Source: Balneolales bacterium
GTDB lineage: Bacteria > Bacteroidota > Rhodothermia > Balneolales > Cyclonatronaceae
NCBI GenBank assembly: GCA_020832405.1
Contig: JAFIET010000040.1
Span: 1 to 34,600 of the forward strand
DNA: 34,600 nt
Direction of reading: 5' to 3'
Part shown: positions 8,855 to 17,000 of the stretch, piece by piece
Numbering within the stretch: position 1 is the stretch's first letter
Layout: each line of letters begins with the position of its first letter
Position numbers and translations under genes: made by a program
The notes under the pieces: model-generated
Databases searched by the model: none
What the model saw: the letters and a program-made list of their open reading frames with translations, nothing else
Told to the model about the DNA's origin: nothing

Positions 8855-9145
8855 TCAGCAGTGATCGCCCGAGAACCGGATATCCCCCACGGAGCTCAGG
8901 CGGTCGAGGCGGATTTCCATGCCTGATTTCAGTTTGATGAATTCCTGCTTGTCGCGGCTGTACACGTCGGCGATGGTGTCGGTGCGGCTGTGTTCCTGAC
9001 CCAAATCGCGGAATACAATCCGGACTTCTTCCCGGCGGATCACCAGGCGCTCGAGCTCGTCGTACAGCGCGCAGGCGATGGGGGTGTAGGGTGATGACGA
9101 TGGTGATGACGGCTCAGAGTCCCGTTCGAAACCGGAAGTGCTCAT
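8855..9145 (-). CDS. rof: Rho-binding antiterminator (Rof/YaeO-like)
   Basis: A small protein of 96 aa. After a Ser/Pro-rich N-terminal extension (about residues 1-19), it matches the Rof family: YTPIACALYDELERLVIRR at about 20-38, a central IVFRDL strand, and SGMEIRLDRLSSV near the C-terminus. In E. coli, Rof binds the RNA-binding face of Rho and blocks termination. Here the same role is inferred from the PI-C-x2-YD-x-LE and IRLD-x-L signatures. It lies 69 bp downstream of the YfcC-type carrier on the same strand and may be co-transcribed. A shorter start is possible, since the first 19 residues look unstructured and carry no family motif. Confidence 0.78.
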   Translation of the reverse strand: MSTSGFERDSEPSSPSSSPYTPIACALYDELERLVIRREEVRIVFRDLGQEHSRTDTIADVYSRDKQEFIKLKSGMEIRLDRLSSVGDIRFSGDHC

Positions 9146-9214
9146 AAATGCTTCAGCTTAAATGCGTTAGGTTTTTGATGGATGAATGTGAGGCTCAGCT
9201 CGGTTATCATCTTC

Positions 9215-10609
9215 CTACTGATAGCCCATCGCCACTGCAATCACGATAAACACGAGCGCTACCGCGTACAGAATCAGCATTTTGACGAACAGCCATTTCG
9301 CCCAGACTTCCCAGGGGATGCGCGCGATACCTAACACGCCCATTAGCACGCCCGAAGTCGGGATAATCATGTTGGTGATGCCGTCGCCGAGCTGGAAAAT
9401 GAGTACAACAGTTTGCCGGGTGATGCCGATCAGGTCGCCGAGGGGGGCCATAATCGGGATGGTGAGCGCGGCCTGACCGCTGCCGCTCGGCACAATTACG
9501 TTGAGCAGACTCTGCACGCCGAGCATGAGTCCGGCAGAGGCGTACAGGTTCAGGTTATCGAGCGAGGCCGACAGATGGAACAGAATCGTATCCACAATTT
9601 GTCCGTCGGTGATGATAATCAGGATGGCGCGCGAAAGTGCGATGATAACCGCGGCGCCCATCACGTCTTTCATGCCGCTGAGGAAGGCCGTTGCGGCTTC
9701 ATCCCCGCTGAGGCGACCGAAGAGGGCGGAAAATACCGCGAGCCCGATGAAGAGGGCGGAAAGCTCTTCGATATACCAGCCCAGCTCAACAACGCCGTAA
9801 ATGAGCGCCCCGAGGGTTCCGAAAAACAGCAGCAGCACAATGATGTGCCCGGCCCTGACCGGCGGGATGATGCCGTCATCTTCGGCGGCCTTGCGGTTTT
9901 TATCGATATGGTACACCGGCGACTTCAGCGGGTTGTGATGCACGCGCGCGGCGTAGATGTACACGATGATGATGCCGGTTACGGTCATGGCGGCCCAGAG
10001 CAGCATGCGGAAGCCGGCCCCGGAGAACACCGGGATTTCGGCCAGCCCCTGCGCAATGCCCACCGTGAACGGATTGTACACGGCCCCCGCAAACCCGATA
10101 TGCGCCCCCACATACGGAATGGCAACCCCGGTGATGGAGTCGTAGCCCAGCGCCAGCGAGAGTGTAACAAAGAGCGGGATAAACACAATGGTTTCTTCGC
10201 TCATGCCAAAGGTTGCCCCCATCACGGAAAACAGAATCATGAAAAAGGGGATGTAAACCGGCCGCCATGCGGGGTTTTCGGAAAAGAATTTGGCGGCCCG
10301 GCGAATCACCACATCGAAGGCGCCGGTTTTGGAAATGACGGAAAAGCTGCCGGCTACGATAAACACAAAAACGATGATCGCCATCCCGTAGGAGTCGTTG
10401 AAGCCCCGCACCGGCGCAATAAACAGCTGCGTGAGCGAGGTGGGCGTGGAGTCGATGTACTGAAACGACTCCGGATCTACGACTTCGCGGCCGTTTACCT
10501 CAATGCGGTCGAATTCGCCGCCCGGCACTACCCAGGTGAGTCCGGCGAAGAATACCATCACCAGTAAAACCAGAATGAGGGTGTTAGGGGCTTTAATCTT
10601 CCATTTCAT
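9215..10609 (-). CDS. YfcC family membrane carrier (DcuC/C4-dicarboxylate-like)
   Basis: Polytopic inner-membrane protein of 464 aa with about a dozen hydrophobic helices, belonging to the YfcC group of the anaerobic C4-dicarboxylate carrier superfamily. Diagnostic stretches are the first helix followed by VVPGGEFDR, GMSEETIVFIPLF in the middle, PYVGAHIGFAGAVYNPFTV (a re-entrant-type Asn-Pro-Phe motif), and LNVIVPSGSGQAAL plus GDGITNMIIPTSG near the end. The last two are typical of Na+- or H+-coupled exchangers in this superfamily. Substrate is uncertain: peptides, amino acids and dicarboxylates are all reported for relatives. An AGGA-type ribosome site about 12-15 nt before the ATG supports the start. 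The Rof-like gene follows on the same strand. Confidence 0.85.
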   Translation of the reverse strand: MKWKIKAPNTLILVLLVMVFFAGLTWVVPGGEFDRIEVNGREVVDPESFQYIDSTPTSLTQLFIAPVRGFNDSYGMAIIVFVFIVAGSFSVISKTGAFDVVIRRAAKFFSENPAWRPVYIPFFMILFSVMGATFGMSEETIVFIPLFVTLSLALGYDSITGVAIPYVGAHIGFAGAVYNPFTVGIAQGLAEIPVFSGAGFRMLLWAAMTVTGIIIVYIYAARVHHNPLKSPVYHIDKNRKAAEDDGIIPPVRAGHIIVLLLFFGTLGALIYGVVELGWYIEELSALFIGLAVFSALFGRLSGDEAATAFLSGMKDVMGAAVIIALSRAILIIITDGQIVDTILFHLSASLDNLNLYASAGLMLGVQSLLNVIVPSGSGQAALTIPIMAPLGDLIGITRQTVVLIFQLGDGITNMIIPTSGVLMGVLGIARIPWEVWAKWLFVKMLILYAVALVFIVIAVAMGYQ

Positions 10610-10893
10610 AGGCAGGCTTTTCCTGTGTGGGATGGGCGGACTCAGAAAGCCCGCTTTCAGGTTAGATGTAAAATTTTGCCCTTAATATAGGGAAAAGCAT
10701 CCGTTTGGCACTAACCCCAAAAAGCACGGGATAATCCGTAGGTTTGGGATTTTTCACAAGCATGAAGGCCAGTGATGCGCACGGAGTTCACCCTGAAAAA
10801 ATGAAAACGGGGGAACTGCTTCCGTTGCCGGGTTCAGAACCGCTATGTGTTAGGTTGTTTTTCGCAATCCCGGCAGAGAATTCTAACTGACGT
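10610..10893. other. Intergenic region upstream of the YfcC gene
   Basis: No gene recognised. The part next to 10610 is the 5' leader of the carrier gene. The remainder holds no strong terminator hairpin downstream of the antitoxin stop at 10894 and no long open frame with recognisable sequence. Confidence 0.5.
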
Positions 10894-11193
10894 TTACAGC
10901 CTGTTTTGCAGCGGAGCCTGGGGCGTTACCTGAATGCCGCCCCCAATTGCGCGCAGTACTTTCATGATTGTACTGAACTGTGGTTTGGCGCCCGCGGACA
11001 AGGCTTTGTACAAACTCGGCCTGCTCATGCCGGTTTGCTCAGCAATTTTTGTCATGCCAATTGATCTCGCAATATGCCCGATTGCCAGAATTAAATCTTC
11101 CTCGCTGCCCTCGTCCAAAACTGTGTTCAGGTATTCAGCAATCATTTCGTTGCTGTCGAGGTAGTCGGAGATATCAAATCGTGATATTTCCAT
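10894..11193 (-). CDS. HigA-like addiction-module antidote protein, apparently without its toxin
   Basis: DNA-binding antitoxin-type protein of 99 aa. The N-terminal motif (ISRFDISDYLDSNEMIAEYLN) and the helix-turn-helix IAEQTGMSRPSLYKALS followed by FSTIMKVLRAIG are characteristic of the 'putative addiction module antidote' family. Its usual partner is a RelE/ParE-fold toxin encoded immediately upstream. I chose the ATG at 11193, which gives the family start MEISRFD; an upstream ATG at 11214 would add seven residues of poor fit. The 250 bp upstream contain no RelE-like frame on either strand, so it is either an orphan regulator or a remnant. A TGTATC/GATACA inverted repeat lies about 90 bp upstream. 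Confidence 0.82.
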   Translation of the reverse strand: MEISRFDISDYLDSNEMIAEYLNTVLDEGSEEDLILAIGHIARSIGMTKIAEQTGMSRPSLYKALSAGAKPQFSTIMKVLRAIGGGIQVTPQAPLQNRL

Positions 11194-11282
11194 GGTTTTG
11201 TTTTGCTTTAGCACGAATATCCTTCGATTTCATTAGCCACTTATAGATGGCTGCTTTTTTTGGGATAGCCAACATAAAAGTG

Positions 11283-11300
11283 TGTATCCGTTTAGATACA
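11283..11300. promoter_or_regulatory. Candidate operator upstream of the orphan antitoxin
   Basis: A perfect 6-bp inverted repeat, TGTATC and GATACA, with a 6-nt spacer, about 90 bp upstream of the antitoxin start. The size and symmetry suit an HTH dimer. Its function is inferred from position only. Confidence 0.35.
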
Positions 11301-11368
11301 AAAATCTAATTGATCTGCAGGCCATTGCAAAACGATTATAGCGCATTTTGCAAAACCCCCGCTCACAA

Positions 11369-11405
11369 AAAAAGCCCCTGACGCAATGTTCAGAGGCTTT
11401 TTATT
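11369..11405 (-). terminator. Intrinsic terminator after the 54-aa membrane peptide gene
   Basis: The stem is AAAAAGCCCCTGA against TCAGAGGCTTTTT with one unpaired C and a loop of about 8 nt. Read on the minus strand it ends in a run of T, fitting termination of the gene at 11446-11610. A T-rich stretch on the plus side makes it potentially bidirectional. Confidence 0.75.
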
Positions 11406-11445
11406 TGCTGTGGTGCTGCCTTTCTGAATCCGGCATTGTTCTCCT

Positions 11446-11610
11446 TTATTTGTTGATGTACCGGCTGAAGGTTCCCATACCGTCGTAATCGGTTGGTACG
11501 TCAACCCGGGTTTTCTGATGCTCGCGGGGCTCGTCTTTCAGGGAGTAGTAGTAAATGGCCGAAATGCCGGCAAGCGTGGCCACGAGAAGTGTAATGAGTA
11601 GCGTAGTCAT
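11446..11610 (-). CDS. Small single-pass membrane protein, unknown function
   Basis: A 54-aa peptide with one N-terminal hydrophobic helix (TLLITLLVATLAGISAIYYY, about residues 3-22) followed by a short, highly charged cytoplasmic or periplasmic tail ending YDGMGTFSRYINK. I recognise no family. The start is placed at ATG 11610 because the region upstream, though open to 11688, has no coding character and would bury the signal-like helix. A good intrinsic terminator follows immediately, which supports a real transcription unit. It is transcribed divergently from dnaX with 201 bp between the starts. The tail's even mix of acidic and basic residues suggests a soluble contact surface, but no function can be assigned. 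Confidence 0.6.
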   Translation of the reverse strand: MTTLLITLLVATLAGISAIYYYSLKDEPREHQKTRVDVPTDYDGMGTFSRYINK

Positions 11611-11722
11611 AGTTCTGATCCGTTGATTTTGTGTAGTTGTTACGGTGTTTTCGCCACAGGCGAATGTCGCATGTTTGTGTTTTAACAAGATATCTGCAAT
11701 ATCGTTCAGTTGCCCTTTGGTT

Positions 11723-11730
11723 TAATTTTG
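11723..11730 (+). promoter_or_regulatory. Candidate -7 box for the dnaX operon
   Basis: TAATTTTG is a perfect TAnnTTTG match, about 80 bp upstream of the dnaX ATG. A convincing -33 TTTG at the usual distance is not visible, so this is tentative. Confidence 0.4.
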
Positions 11731-11811
11731 GGCTGATTTTTTGGTACCTTTCTGAATTGCAGATTTGTTTTCAAGACCGATTTTTTTCAAAAACCTGAAG
11801 CCGTACCGCGT

Positions 11812-13800
11812 ATGTCTGAGCATTACAAAGCCTTAACCCGAAAATATCGCCCGGTTCATTTCGAAGATATTGTTTCGCAGGAGCATGTGAGCTCTACCTT
11901 AAAAAATGCCATCGAAAACGGGCGTATTTCGCACGCCTATCTGTTTTGCGGGCCGCGGGGCGTTGGCAAAACAACCATGGCGCGGGTGCTTGCCCGCACG
12001 CTCAATGAAATCGGGGATGAGGTTGACGGTGAGATGCTCAACCAGACCTTAAATATTATCGAGGTTGATGCGGCATCGAATAATAAGGTTGATGATGCGC
12101 ACCGTATCCGGGAGTCGGTGCGGGTGCCGCCGCAGTCGGGCAAGTACAAGATTTTTATTATTGATGAGGTGCACATGCTCTCCAAGCAGGCGTTCAATGC
12201 GCTGCTGAAAACGCTTGAAGAGCCGCCCGCCTACGCCATTTTCATTTTCGCCACGACCGAGCCGCACAAGGTGCTGCCTACGATTTTGTCGCGGGTGCAG
12301 CGTTTCGATTTTAAGCCCATCACGGTTAAGGAGAGCGTAGAGCGGCTGCGGTTTATTTGCGAGCGGGAAAGTATTTCGATTGATGAAGACTCCCTCCACA
12401 TGATCGCCCTGAAAGCCGACGGCGCCCTGCGCGACGCGCTCGGCATTCTGGATCAGGTGATTGCGCTCTGCGGTACCGATATCCGCTACGAAGAGCTGAT
12501 GAAAGCCTTTAACGCCGTGGGGCTTGAGCGGCTGTTTGAGCTTACCGGCTATATCGAACAGGGCGACAGCGTTGCCGGCATTCAGCTGATTTCTGATTTG
12601 CTGATGGAAGGGCACGATGTCTCAGAGTTTTTGGGAAGTCTTACCGGGCATATGCGCAACCTGATGCTTGCCCGCGATCCGCGCAATTTTTATGCGATTG
12701 AAACGAGTAAGGAGGTCAAACTGCGCCTTAACAAAGCCGCGCAGGCCTTTTCGGATGATGACCTCATGCGCATGCTCCACATTGTGCATGAAGCGCAGTT
12801 CCGTCTCCGCGATGCCAAGCAGCCGCGAATCCTGCTGGAAATGACGATACTGAAGCTGATCCGTATGGAGAAAACCGACGGACTTTCGGGGCTGATGCAG
12901 GAACTTCAGCAGCTTCGTAAAGCTGTAGCCGGCGGTGCCGTTCAGGGAAAGCTGGCTGCACCGGCAGCCAATGCCAATGTAACCGCAAGCGATCCGGCTG
13001 ATTACCGCACTGCTGAGGCAGTTCCGTCTGAAAAGCCAAAACCGGCAGCTGCACCCAAACCTGCTGTTCAGATTCCCGGCGCCCCGCCAGTAAGCGGCCT
13101 GCGCCGAAAGCCCGGCATGAGCAACAAACGCGCAGAGGCGGTTAGCACGCCAACTACCGTTAAAAAACCGGCACCCGAAACTTCTCAGGTTCACACAGCC
13201 GGCGATAATGTTTCAGCTTCAGCTTCAGCTTCGCCTTCACCATCAGGGACAGCAAGCTTAAACGCGCCTAAGCCGAAGCCTGTGCCTGCCGAACTTCCTC
13301 CCGAAGACGCCCTCCTAAAACCGGTAAGCAGTCCGGCCGTTTCGCAGCCCGTACCTGCTCCGGCTGTAGCCAGGGTTTCGGTTTCAGCACCCCAACAAGC
13401 GCCCGTACCTTCGGCCGGCGAGAAGCAGGTTTACCTGCATCAGGTACAGCAGGTTTGGGAAGCCTTCATCAAAGCCCTGCGACCTCCTGTGCCGCAATCG
13501 TTGATCCTTGCGCTTGACCGGGTGAAGCCCGTTGACCTTAGGGGCCGGCTGCTTACGCTTGAAACTCCGGATCCTTTCCTGCTTGATATGCTCGAAACCA
13601 ATAACCGCATTTTGGGTGAGCAACTCGAGCAGCATATCGGAACCCGGCTCCGGCTTCAGGGCCGTCTGCTTCACGTTGAACAAAAACAAAGCGAGGAAGA
13701 AGACCCCTTTGCCAAATTCGAGCGCCTGCAGAAGCAGGATCCGAAACTGCGGCAAATTGTTGAACTGTTCGGCGCTGAAATTGACTGGAATTACCGCTGA
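11812..13800 (+). CDS. dnaX: DNA polymerase III subunit gamma/tau
   Basis: Clamp-loader ATPase that loads the sliding clamp and ties polymerase cores to the replisome. It is 662 aa. The AAA+ module shows Walker A GPRGVGKT (47-54), Walker B IIDEVHML (116-123), the SRC-like region LSRVQRFDF (SRV in place of the usual SRC) and sensor 2 GALRDALGILDQ. A collar domain follows to about residue 375. A Pro/Ala/Ser-rich linker (about 380-540) then leads to a C-terminal tau-like domain beginning VYLHQVQQVWEAF. Unusually, the zinc-binding module that normally sits between Walker A and the EVDAASN motif is absent: residues 62-82 contain no cysteine. It is the first gene of dnaX-ybaB-recR, a widely conserved order. 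I see no programmed frameshift signal for a gamma form. Confidence 0.96.
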   Translation: MSEHYKALTRKYRPVHFEDIVSQEHVSSTLKNAIENGRISHAYLFCGPRGVGKTTMARVLARTLNEIGDEVDGEMLNQTLNIIEVDAASNNKVDDAHRIRESVRVPPQSGKYKIFIIDEVHMLSKQAFNALLKTLEEPPAYAIFIFATTEPHKVLPTILSRVQRFDFKPITVKESVERLRFICERESISIDEDSLHMIALKADGALRDALGILDQVIALCGTDIRYEELMKAFNAVGLERLFELTGYIEQGDSVAGIQLISDLLMEGHDVSEFLGSLTGHMRNLMLARDPRNFYAIETSKEVKLRLNKAAQAFSDDDLMRMLHIVHEAQFRLRDAKQPRILLEMTILKLIRMEKTDGLSGLMQELQQLRKAVAGGAVQGKLAAPAANANVTASDPADYRTAEAVPSEKPKPAAAPKPAVQIPGAPPVSGLRRKPGMSNKRAEAVSTPTTVKKPAPETSQVHTAGDNVSASASASPSPSGTASLNAPKPKPVPAELPPEDALLKPVSSPAVSQPVPAPAVARVSVSAPQQAPVPSAGEKQVYLHQVQQVWEAFIKALRPPVPQSLILALDRVKPVDLRGRLLTLETPDPFLLDMLETNNRILGEQLEQHIGTRLRLQGRLLHVEQKQSEEEDPFAKFERLQKQDPKLRQIVELFGAEIDWNYR

Positions 13801-13902
13801 AACAGCCGGGGCGGTTTTCAGCGAATTAAGCTGGTCAGCTTGCTGTTTTACCCTGCATCAACCATGATATTTTTTCTTTTTCTCACCTAAGCTTATAAAG
13901 TT

Positions 13903-14247
13903 ATGAATCCAAATATGGCCGACCTTTTCGGCAAAATGAACGAATTCCAGCAGAAAATGCAGGAAGCCAAAGACAATGCTGCAGCCATAGAAGTGAACGC
14001 TGAAGTAGGCGGCGGCATGGTTAAAGTGACCGCCAACGGCAACCGTCAGATTGTGCGCCTCAAAATTGAACCGGATGTTATCGACCCGAATGATGCCGAT
14101 ATGCTTGAGGATCTCATTATCGCCGGCGTAAACAAGGCACTTGCTGAAGCCGAAAGTGCTGCGGCTGAAAAAATGCAGGAAGTTGCCCGCAACATGCTAC
14201 CCGGCGGCGGCCTGCCCGGTATGGACCTCAGCAAATTTGGTCTGTAA
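13903..14247 (+). CDS. ybaB: YbaB/EbfC nucleoid-associated protein
   Basis: Small DNA-binding protein of 114 aa that coats the nucleoid as a dimer. The family pattern is complete: an N-terminal amphipathic helix (DLFGKMNEFQQKMQEAK), the VNAEVGGGMVKVTANGN strand pair, LKIEPDVIDPNDADMLEDLI, and a C-terminal helix with a glycine-rich tail (GGGLPGMDLSKFGL). It sits 102 bp after dnaX and 21 bp before recR, the conserved operon position. The gap to dnaX holds no terminator, so read-through is likely. The length is normal and nothing looks damaged. Confidence 0.95.
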   Translation: MNPNMADLFGKMNEFQQKMQEAKDNAAAIEVNAEVGGGMVKVTANGNRQIVRLKIEPDVIDPNDADMLEDLIIAGVNKALAEAESAAAEKMQEVARNMLPGGGLPGMDLSKFGL

Positions 14248-14268
14248 GCAGCCCCTTAATTTATTTTC

Positions 14269-14874
14269 ATGCATCTGACTTCCGAAACCCTTGAACGGGC
14301 TGTAGAGCATCTTTCCAAACTGCCGGGCGTGGGTCGTAAATCGGCACAGCGCCTTGCCATGCACCTCGTAAAGCAGGAAAAAGACGGGGTGCTGCAGCTT
14401 GCGCAGGCCCTGATTGACCTGAAAGAGAAAATCCGCTACTGTTCAAACTGCTTCACCATAACTGACAACGACCCCTGCCCTATCTGCCGCTCGGCAAAAC
14501 GGCAGCGCTCAGTGCTTTGTGTGGTGGAAGATTCGCGGGATGTGTACGTCATCGAAAAAACCAATGAGTTCAAAGGCGGCTACCATGTGCTTGGCGGCGT
14601 CATTTCACCGCTCGACGATGTAGGGCCGGATGACATCCGCATCAAAGAACTTATCGCGCGGGTGAACAGCAGCAGCGAGCCCGTTACGGAAGTAATCCTC
14701 GCCCTCAACCCCGATGCGGAAGGCGAAGCGACCTCTTTCTACATCCACAAAATGCTGAGCCCGTTTGGGGTGAAGGTCACCCGAATTGCGCACGGCATCC
14801 CCATGGGCACCGAACTTGAGTTTATCGACGAAGCGACCCTCAGCAAGGCGTTCATCGGCCGCAATGCTTTTTAG
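14269..14874 (+). CDS. recR: Recombination mediator RecR
   Basis: Component of the RecFOR pathway that loads RecA on gapped DNA. The 201-aa protein is full length. It has the N-terminal helix-hairpin-helix (LSKLPGVGRKSAQRLAMHL), a zinc finger with Cys58, Cys61, Cys70 and Cys73, and a Toprim domain starting at CVVEDSRDVYVIE with the acidic Glu87. A Walker-B-like C-terminal segment ends GTELEFIDEATLSKAF. The start is ATG 14269, 21 nt after ybaB. Together with dnaX and ybaB it forms the standard replication-repair operon. RecO and RecF are not in the window. Confidence 0.96.
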   Translation: MHLTSETLERAVEHLSKLPGVGRKSAQRLAMHLVKQEKDGVLQLAQALIDLKEKIRYCSNCFTITDNDPCPICRSAKRQRSVLCVVEDSRDVYVIEKTNEFKGGYHVLGGVISPLDDVGPDDIRIKELIARVNSSSEPVTEVILALNPDAEGEATSFYIHKMLSPFGVKVTRIAHGIPMGTELEFIDEATLSKAFIGRNAF

Positions 14875-14922
14875 CCCCGAACCGAAACACGCGCCTGGGC
14901 CCACCCTTCATTTTTTTGACTT

Positions 14923-15204
14923 ATGGGATATTTGGTTTTCGGGATACTGCTCGCCCTTTGGCTCCTGCTAAGCCGCGGCCGCGGATTCCTCACAAAAGAC
15001 GACCGCCGCAAGCGCAAGCTGCAGCTGCTCGAATACGCCGGGGCTGCGGCCATTTTCAGCATCATGCTGGAGTCGGTGCTGCGTGGCCGGGCAGAAGTGC
15101 TCTGGTACCCGATTGGCGTAATGGCCGTGATTGCAGTTTACTACAGCCGGAAAATATTTTTCTGGCTCAAAAGCCTGAAGGCAGAAAAACACACCCGGCG
15201 CTGA
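14923..15204 (+). CDS. Small membrane protein of unknown function
   Basis: A 93-aa protein with an N-terminal hydrophobic helix (YLVFGILLALWLLLS, about 3-17), a strongly basic loop (TKDDRRKRK), and two more hydrophobic segments at about 36-50 and 60-82, followed by a Lys/Arg-rich tail. The positive-inside rule places the basic loop and the tail in the cytoplasm. I do not recognise a family. It begins 48 bp after recR on the same strand with no terminator between, so it may be the last gene of the dnaX operon. Base composition matches its neighbours, and the open frame has normal codon use. Confidence 0.65.
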   Translation: MGYLVFGILLALWLLLSRGRGFLTKDDRRKRKLQLLEYAGAAAIFSIMLESVLRGRAEVLWYPIGVMAVIAVYYSRKIFFWLKSLKAEKHTRR

Positions 15205-15428
15205 CCCCTTCAAAGAATTGCAGGGCAAGTTTATGCAGTAAAATCCTGCGGTTGCAAATTCCCTCAAAATAGCGCAATATTGCGGACACCCCTGCCCGGC
15301 GCCCGGAAGAGTTCCTGATGTACCTGACCGACTGTTGATTTGTGAGGGCCGGCTCCGGTTTTGCAGGGTGATGTACGGCTCAATAAGCCGGTATTCCTTG
15401 GGATAACACTAACTTAACCTGCAAACTC

Positions 15429-16853
15429 ATGCAATCTAACGGGGAACAACCCGCACAGGATTACAGCCTGGGCCGCATCCTGCTGCTTTCACTCATTGCC
15501 GCACTGGGTGGTTTTCTTTTTGGTTTCGACAGCGGCGTAATTAACGGCACGGTCGATGCCCTGCGCGAGACCTTCAATTCCGATGCCGTAGGCACAGGTT
15601 TTAATGTAGCATCGATGCTGCTGGGCTGCGCGGTTGGCGCTTTTTTTGCCGGCACCCTCGCTGATAAAATTGGCCGCAAACCGGTGCTCATTATCACGGC
15701 AGTCGCCTTCATTATCAGTGCCTGGGGTTCGGGTATTTCGGCGAGCTCTGGGCAGTTTGTTTTCTTCCGCATCCTGGGCGGCATGGCCGTGGGCGCGGCA
15801 AGTATTTTAACCCCGGCCTACATCAGTGAGATTGCACCGAGCGCTATCCGCGGCCGGCTTGCGAGCTTGCAGCAGCTCATGATTGTACTCGGCCTCTTCG
15901 TGGCCTTTCTGAGCAACTACCTGATTGCCGGCGCCGCCGACGGCTCTATGGGCAGCTTCTGGTGGGGCTTCAGCGCCTGGCAGTGGATGTTCTGGATGGA
16001 AATTATCCCGGCCTCGCTTTTCTTTGTCGGCCTGCTGTTCATCCCTGAATCGCCCCGTTTCCTTGTAGCTGCGGGCCGCGAGAGCGAAGCCAATTCGGTT
16101 TTGTCGTCCCTCACCATCAGCGGCGCTGATTTTTCTGCCAAGGTGAAGGAAATCCGCTCTACCCTGCTTAAAGATTCTAAGCCCGGCCTCAAGGATGTCA
16201 TTTCAAGGGCTACGGGCAAGATTCACCCGATTGTGTGGGTTGGTGTCGGTCTTGCGGTACTGCAGCAGTTTACGGGCATCAACGTGGTGTTCTACTACGG
16301 CGCCGTGCTCTGGCAGGCAGCTGGCTTCACCGAAGGTGATGCGCTGATGGTGAACGTGATCGGCGGTACCGTGAATGTGGCCTTCACCTTTGTGGCCATT
16401 GCGCTGATCGACCGGGTCGGGCGGCGGCCGCTGCTGCTCGTGGGCTCGCTGGGTCAGGCGGTGATGCTCGGCATTATGGCCTTCATCTTTTACTTCGCAA
16501 CCGTAGGCGCTGACGGCAACCTCATGCTCGAAGGTAATTCCGGCATCTACGCACTGCTCGCTGCCAACGGCTACATCGCCTTCTTTGCTTTTTCATGGGG
16601 CCCTGTAATGTGGGTAATGCTCGGGGAGATGTTCCCGAATCAGTTCCGCGGTGCCGCGCTCGCCATCTGCGGACTCATGCAGTGGGGCGCCAACTTCCTC
16701 ATCACCATGACCTTCCCTGTTTTTCTTGACAGTTTCGGGCTTGGCATTTCGTACGGCATCTACGCAGCCTTCGGTGTTGTGGCTTACATTTTTGTGAAGA
16801 AATTCGTGACCGAAACCAAAGGCCGCACCCTCGAAGAAATGACGAGCAGCTGA
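15429..16853 (+). CDS. Sugar porter of the major facilitator superfamily (XylE-like)
   Basis: Proton-sugar symporter of 474 aa with twelve predicted helices. The sugar-porter signatures are all present: FGFDSGVING with Asp34 in helix 1, DKIGRKP in the first intracellular loop, GGMAVGAASILTPAYISEI and IRGRLASLQQL, PESPRFL before the central loop, QQFTGINVVFYYG in helix 7 (sugar contacts), DRVGRRPLLL, WGPVMWVMLGEMFP and the terminal ETKGRTLEEM. These match the xylose/glucose/arabinose transporter group; the actual sugar cannot be told. No sugar kinase, isomerase or regulator lies beside it. A strong terminator follows. It appears to be a single-gene unit, with 224 bp upstream that hold no other gene. 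Confidence 0.93.
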   Translation: MQSNGEQPAQDYSLGRILLLSLIAALGGFLFGFDSGVINGTVDALRETFNSDAVGTGFNVASMLLGCAVGAFFAGTLADKIGRKPVLIITAVAFIISAWGSGISASSGQFVFFRILGGMAVGAASILTPAYISEIAPSAIRGRLASLQQLMIVLGLFVAFLSNYLIAGAADGSMGSFWWGFSAWQWMFWMEIIPASLFFVGLLFIPESPRFLVAAGRESEANSVLSSLTISGADFSAKVKEIRSTLLKDSKPGLKDVISRATGKIHPIVWVGVGLAVLQQFTGINVVFYYGAVLWQAAGFTEGDALMVNVIGGTVNVAFTFVAIALIDRVGRRPLLLVGSLGQAVMLGIMAFIFYFATVGADGNLMLEGNSGIYALLAANGYIAFFAFSWGPVMWVMLGEMFPNQFRGAALAICGLMQWGANFLITMTFPVFLDSFGLGISYGIYAAFGVVAYIFVKKFVTETKGRTLEEMTSS

Positions 16854-16914
16854 GGCTGATTTCATTTTCCCCGCCGGTTTCCTGACCAGCGATTCTCAGA
16901 TTCCAAAACACGCA

Positions 16915-16949
16915 AAAGGCCCCGAAGCAGTGCTCCGGGGCCTTTCTTG
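16915..16949. terminator. Bidirectional intrinsic terminator between the sugar porter and the phasin
   Basis: A perfect 10-bp stem (AAAGGCCCCG, 16915-16924, against 16936-16945) with an 11-nt loop, followed by T-rich sequence on both strands. It sits between convergent genes. Confidence 0.85.
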
Positions 16950-17000
16950 TTTCAGGAAACGTCTCTCTCTTTGCGTATTCCTTTTTGCAGGGCTGCCTGC

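Noticed and set aside
9413-10567. A 384-codon plus-strand frame opposite the YfcC gene
   Set aside because: Extremely His/Gly/Asp-rich translation typical of the complement of a membrane-protein gene; not a real protein.
11241-11270. AGCCA/TGGCT stem followed by seven T, resembling a plus-strand terminator
   Set aside because: The stem is only 5 bp and no plus-strand gene ends nearby.
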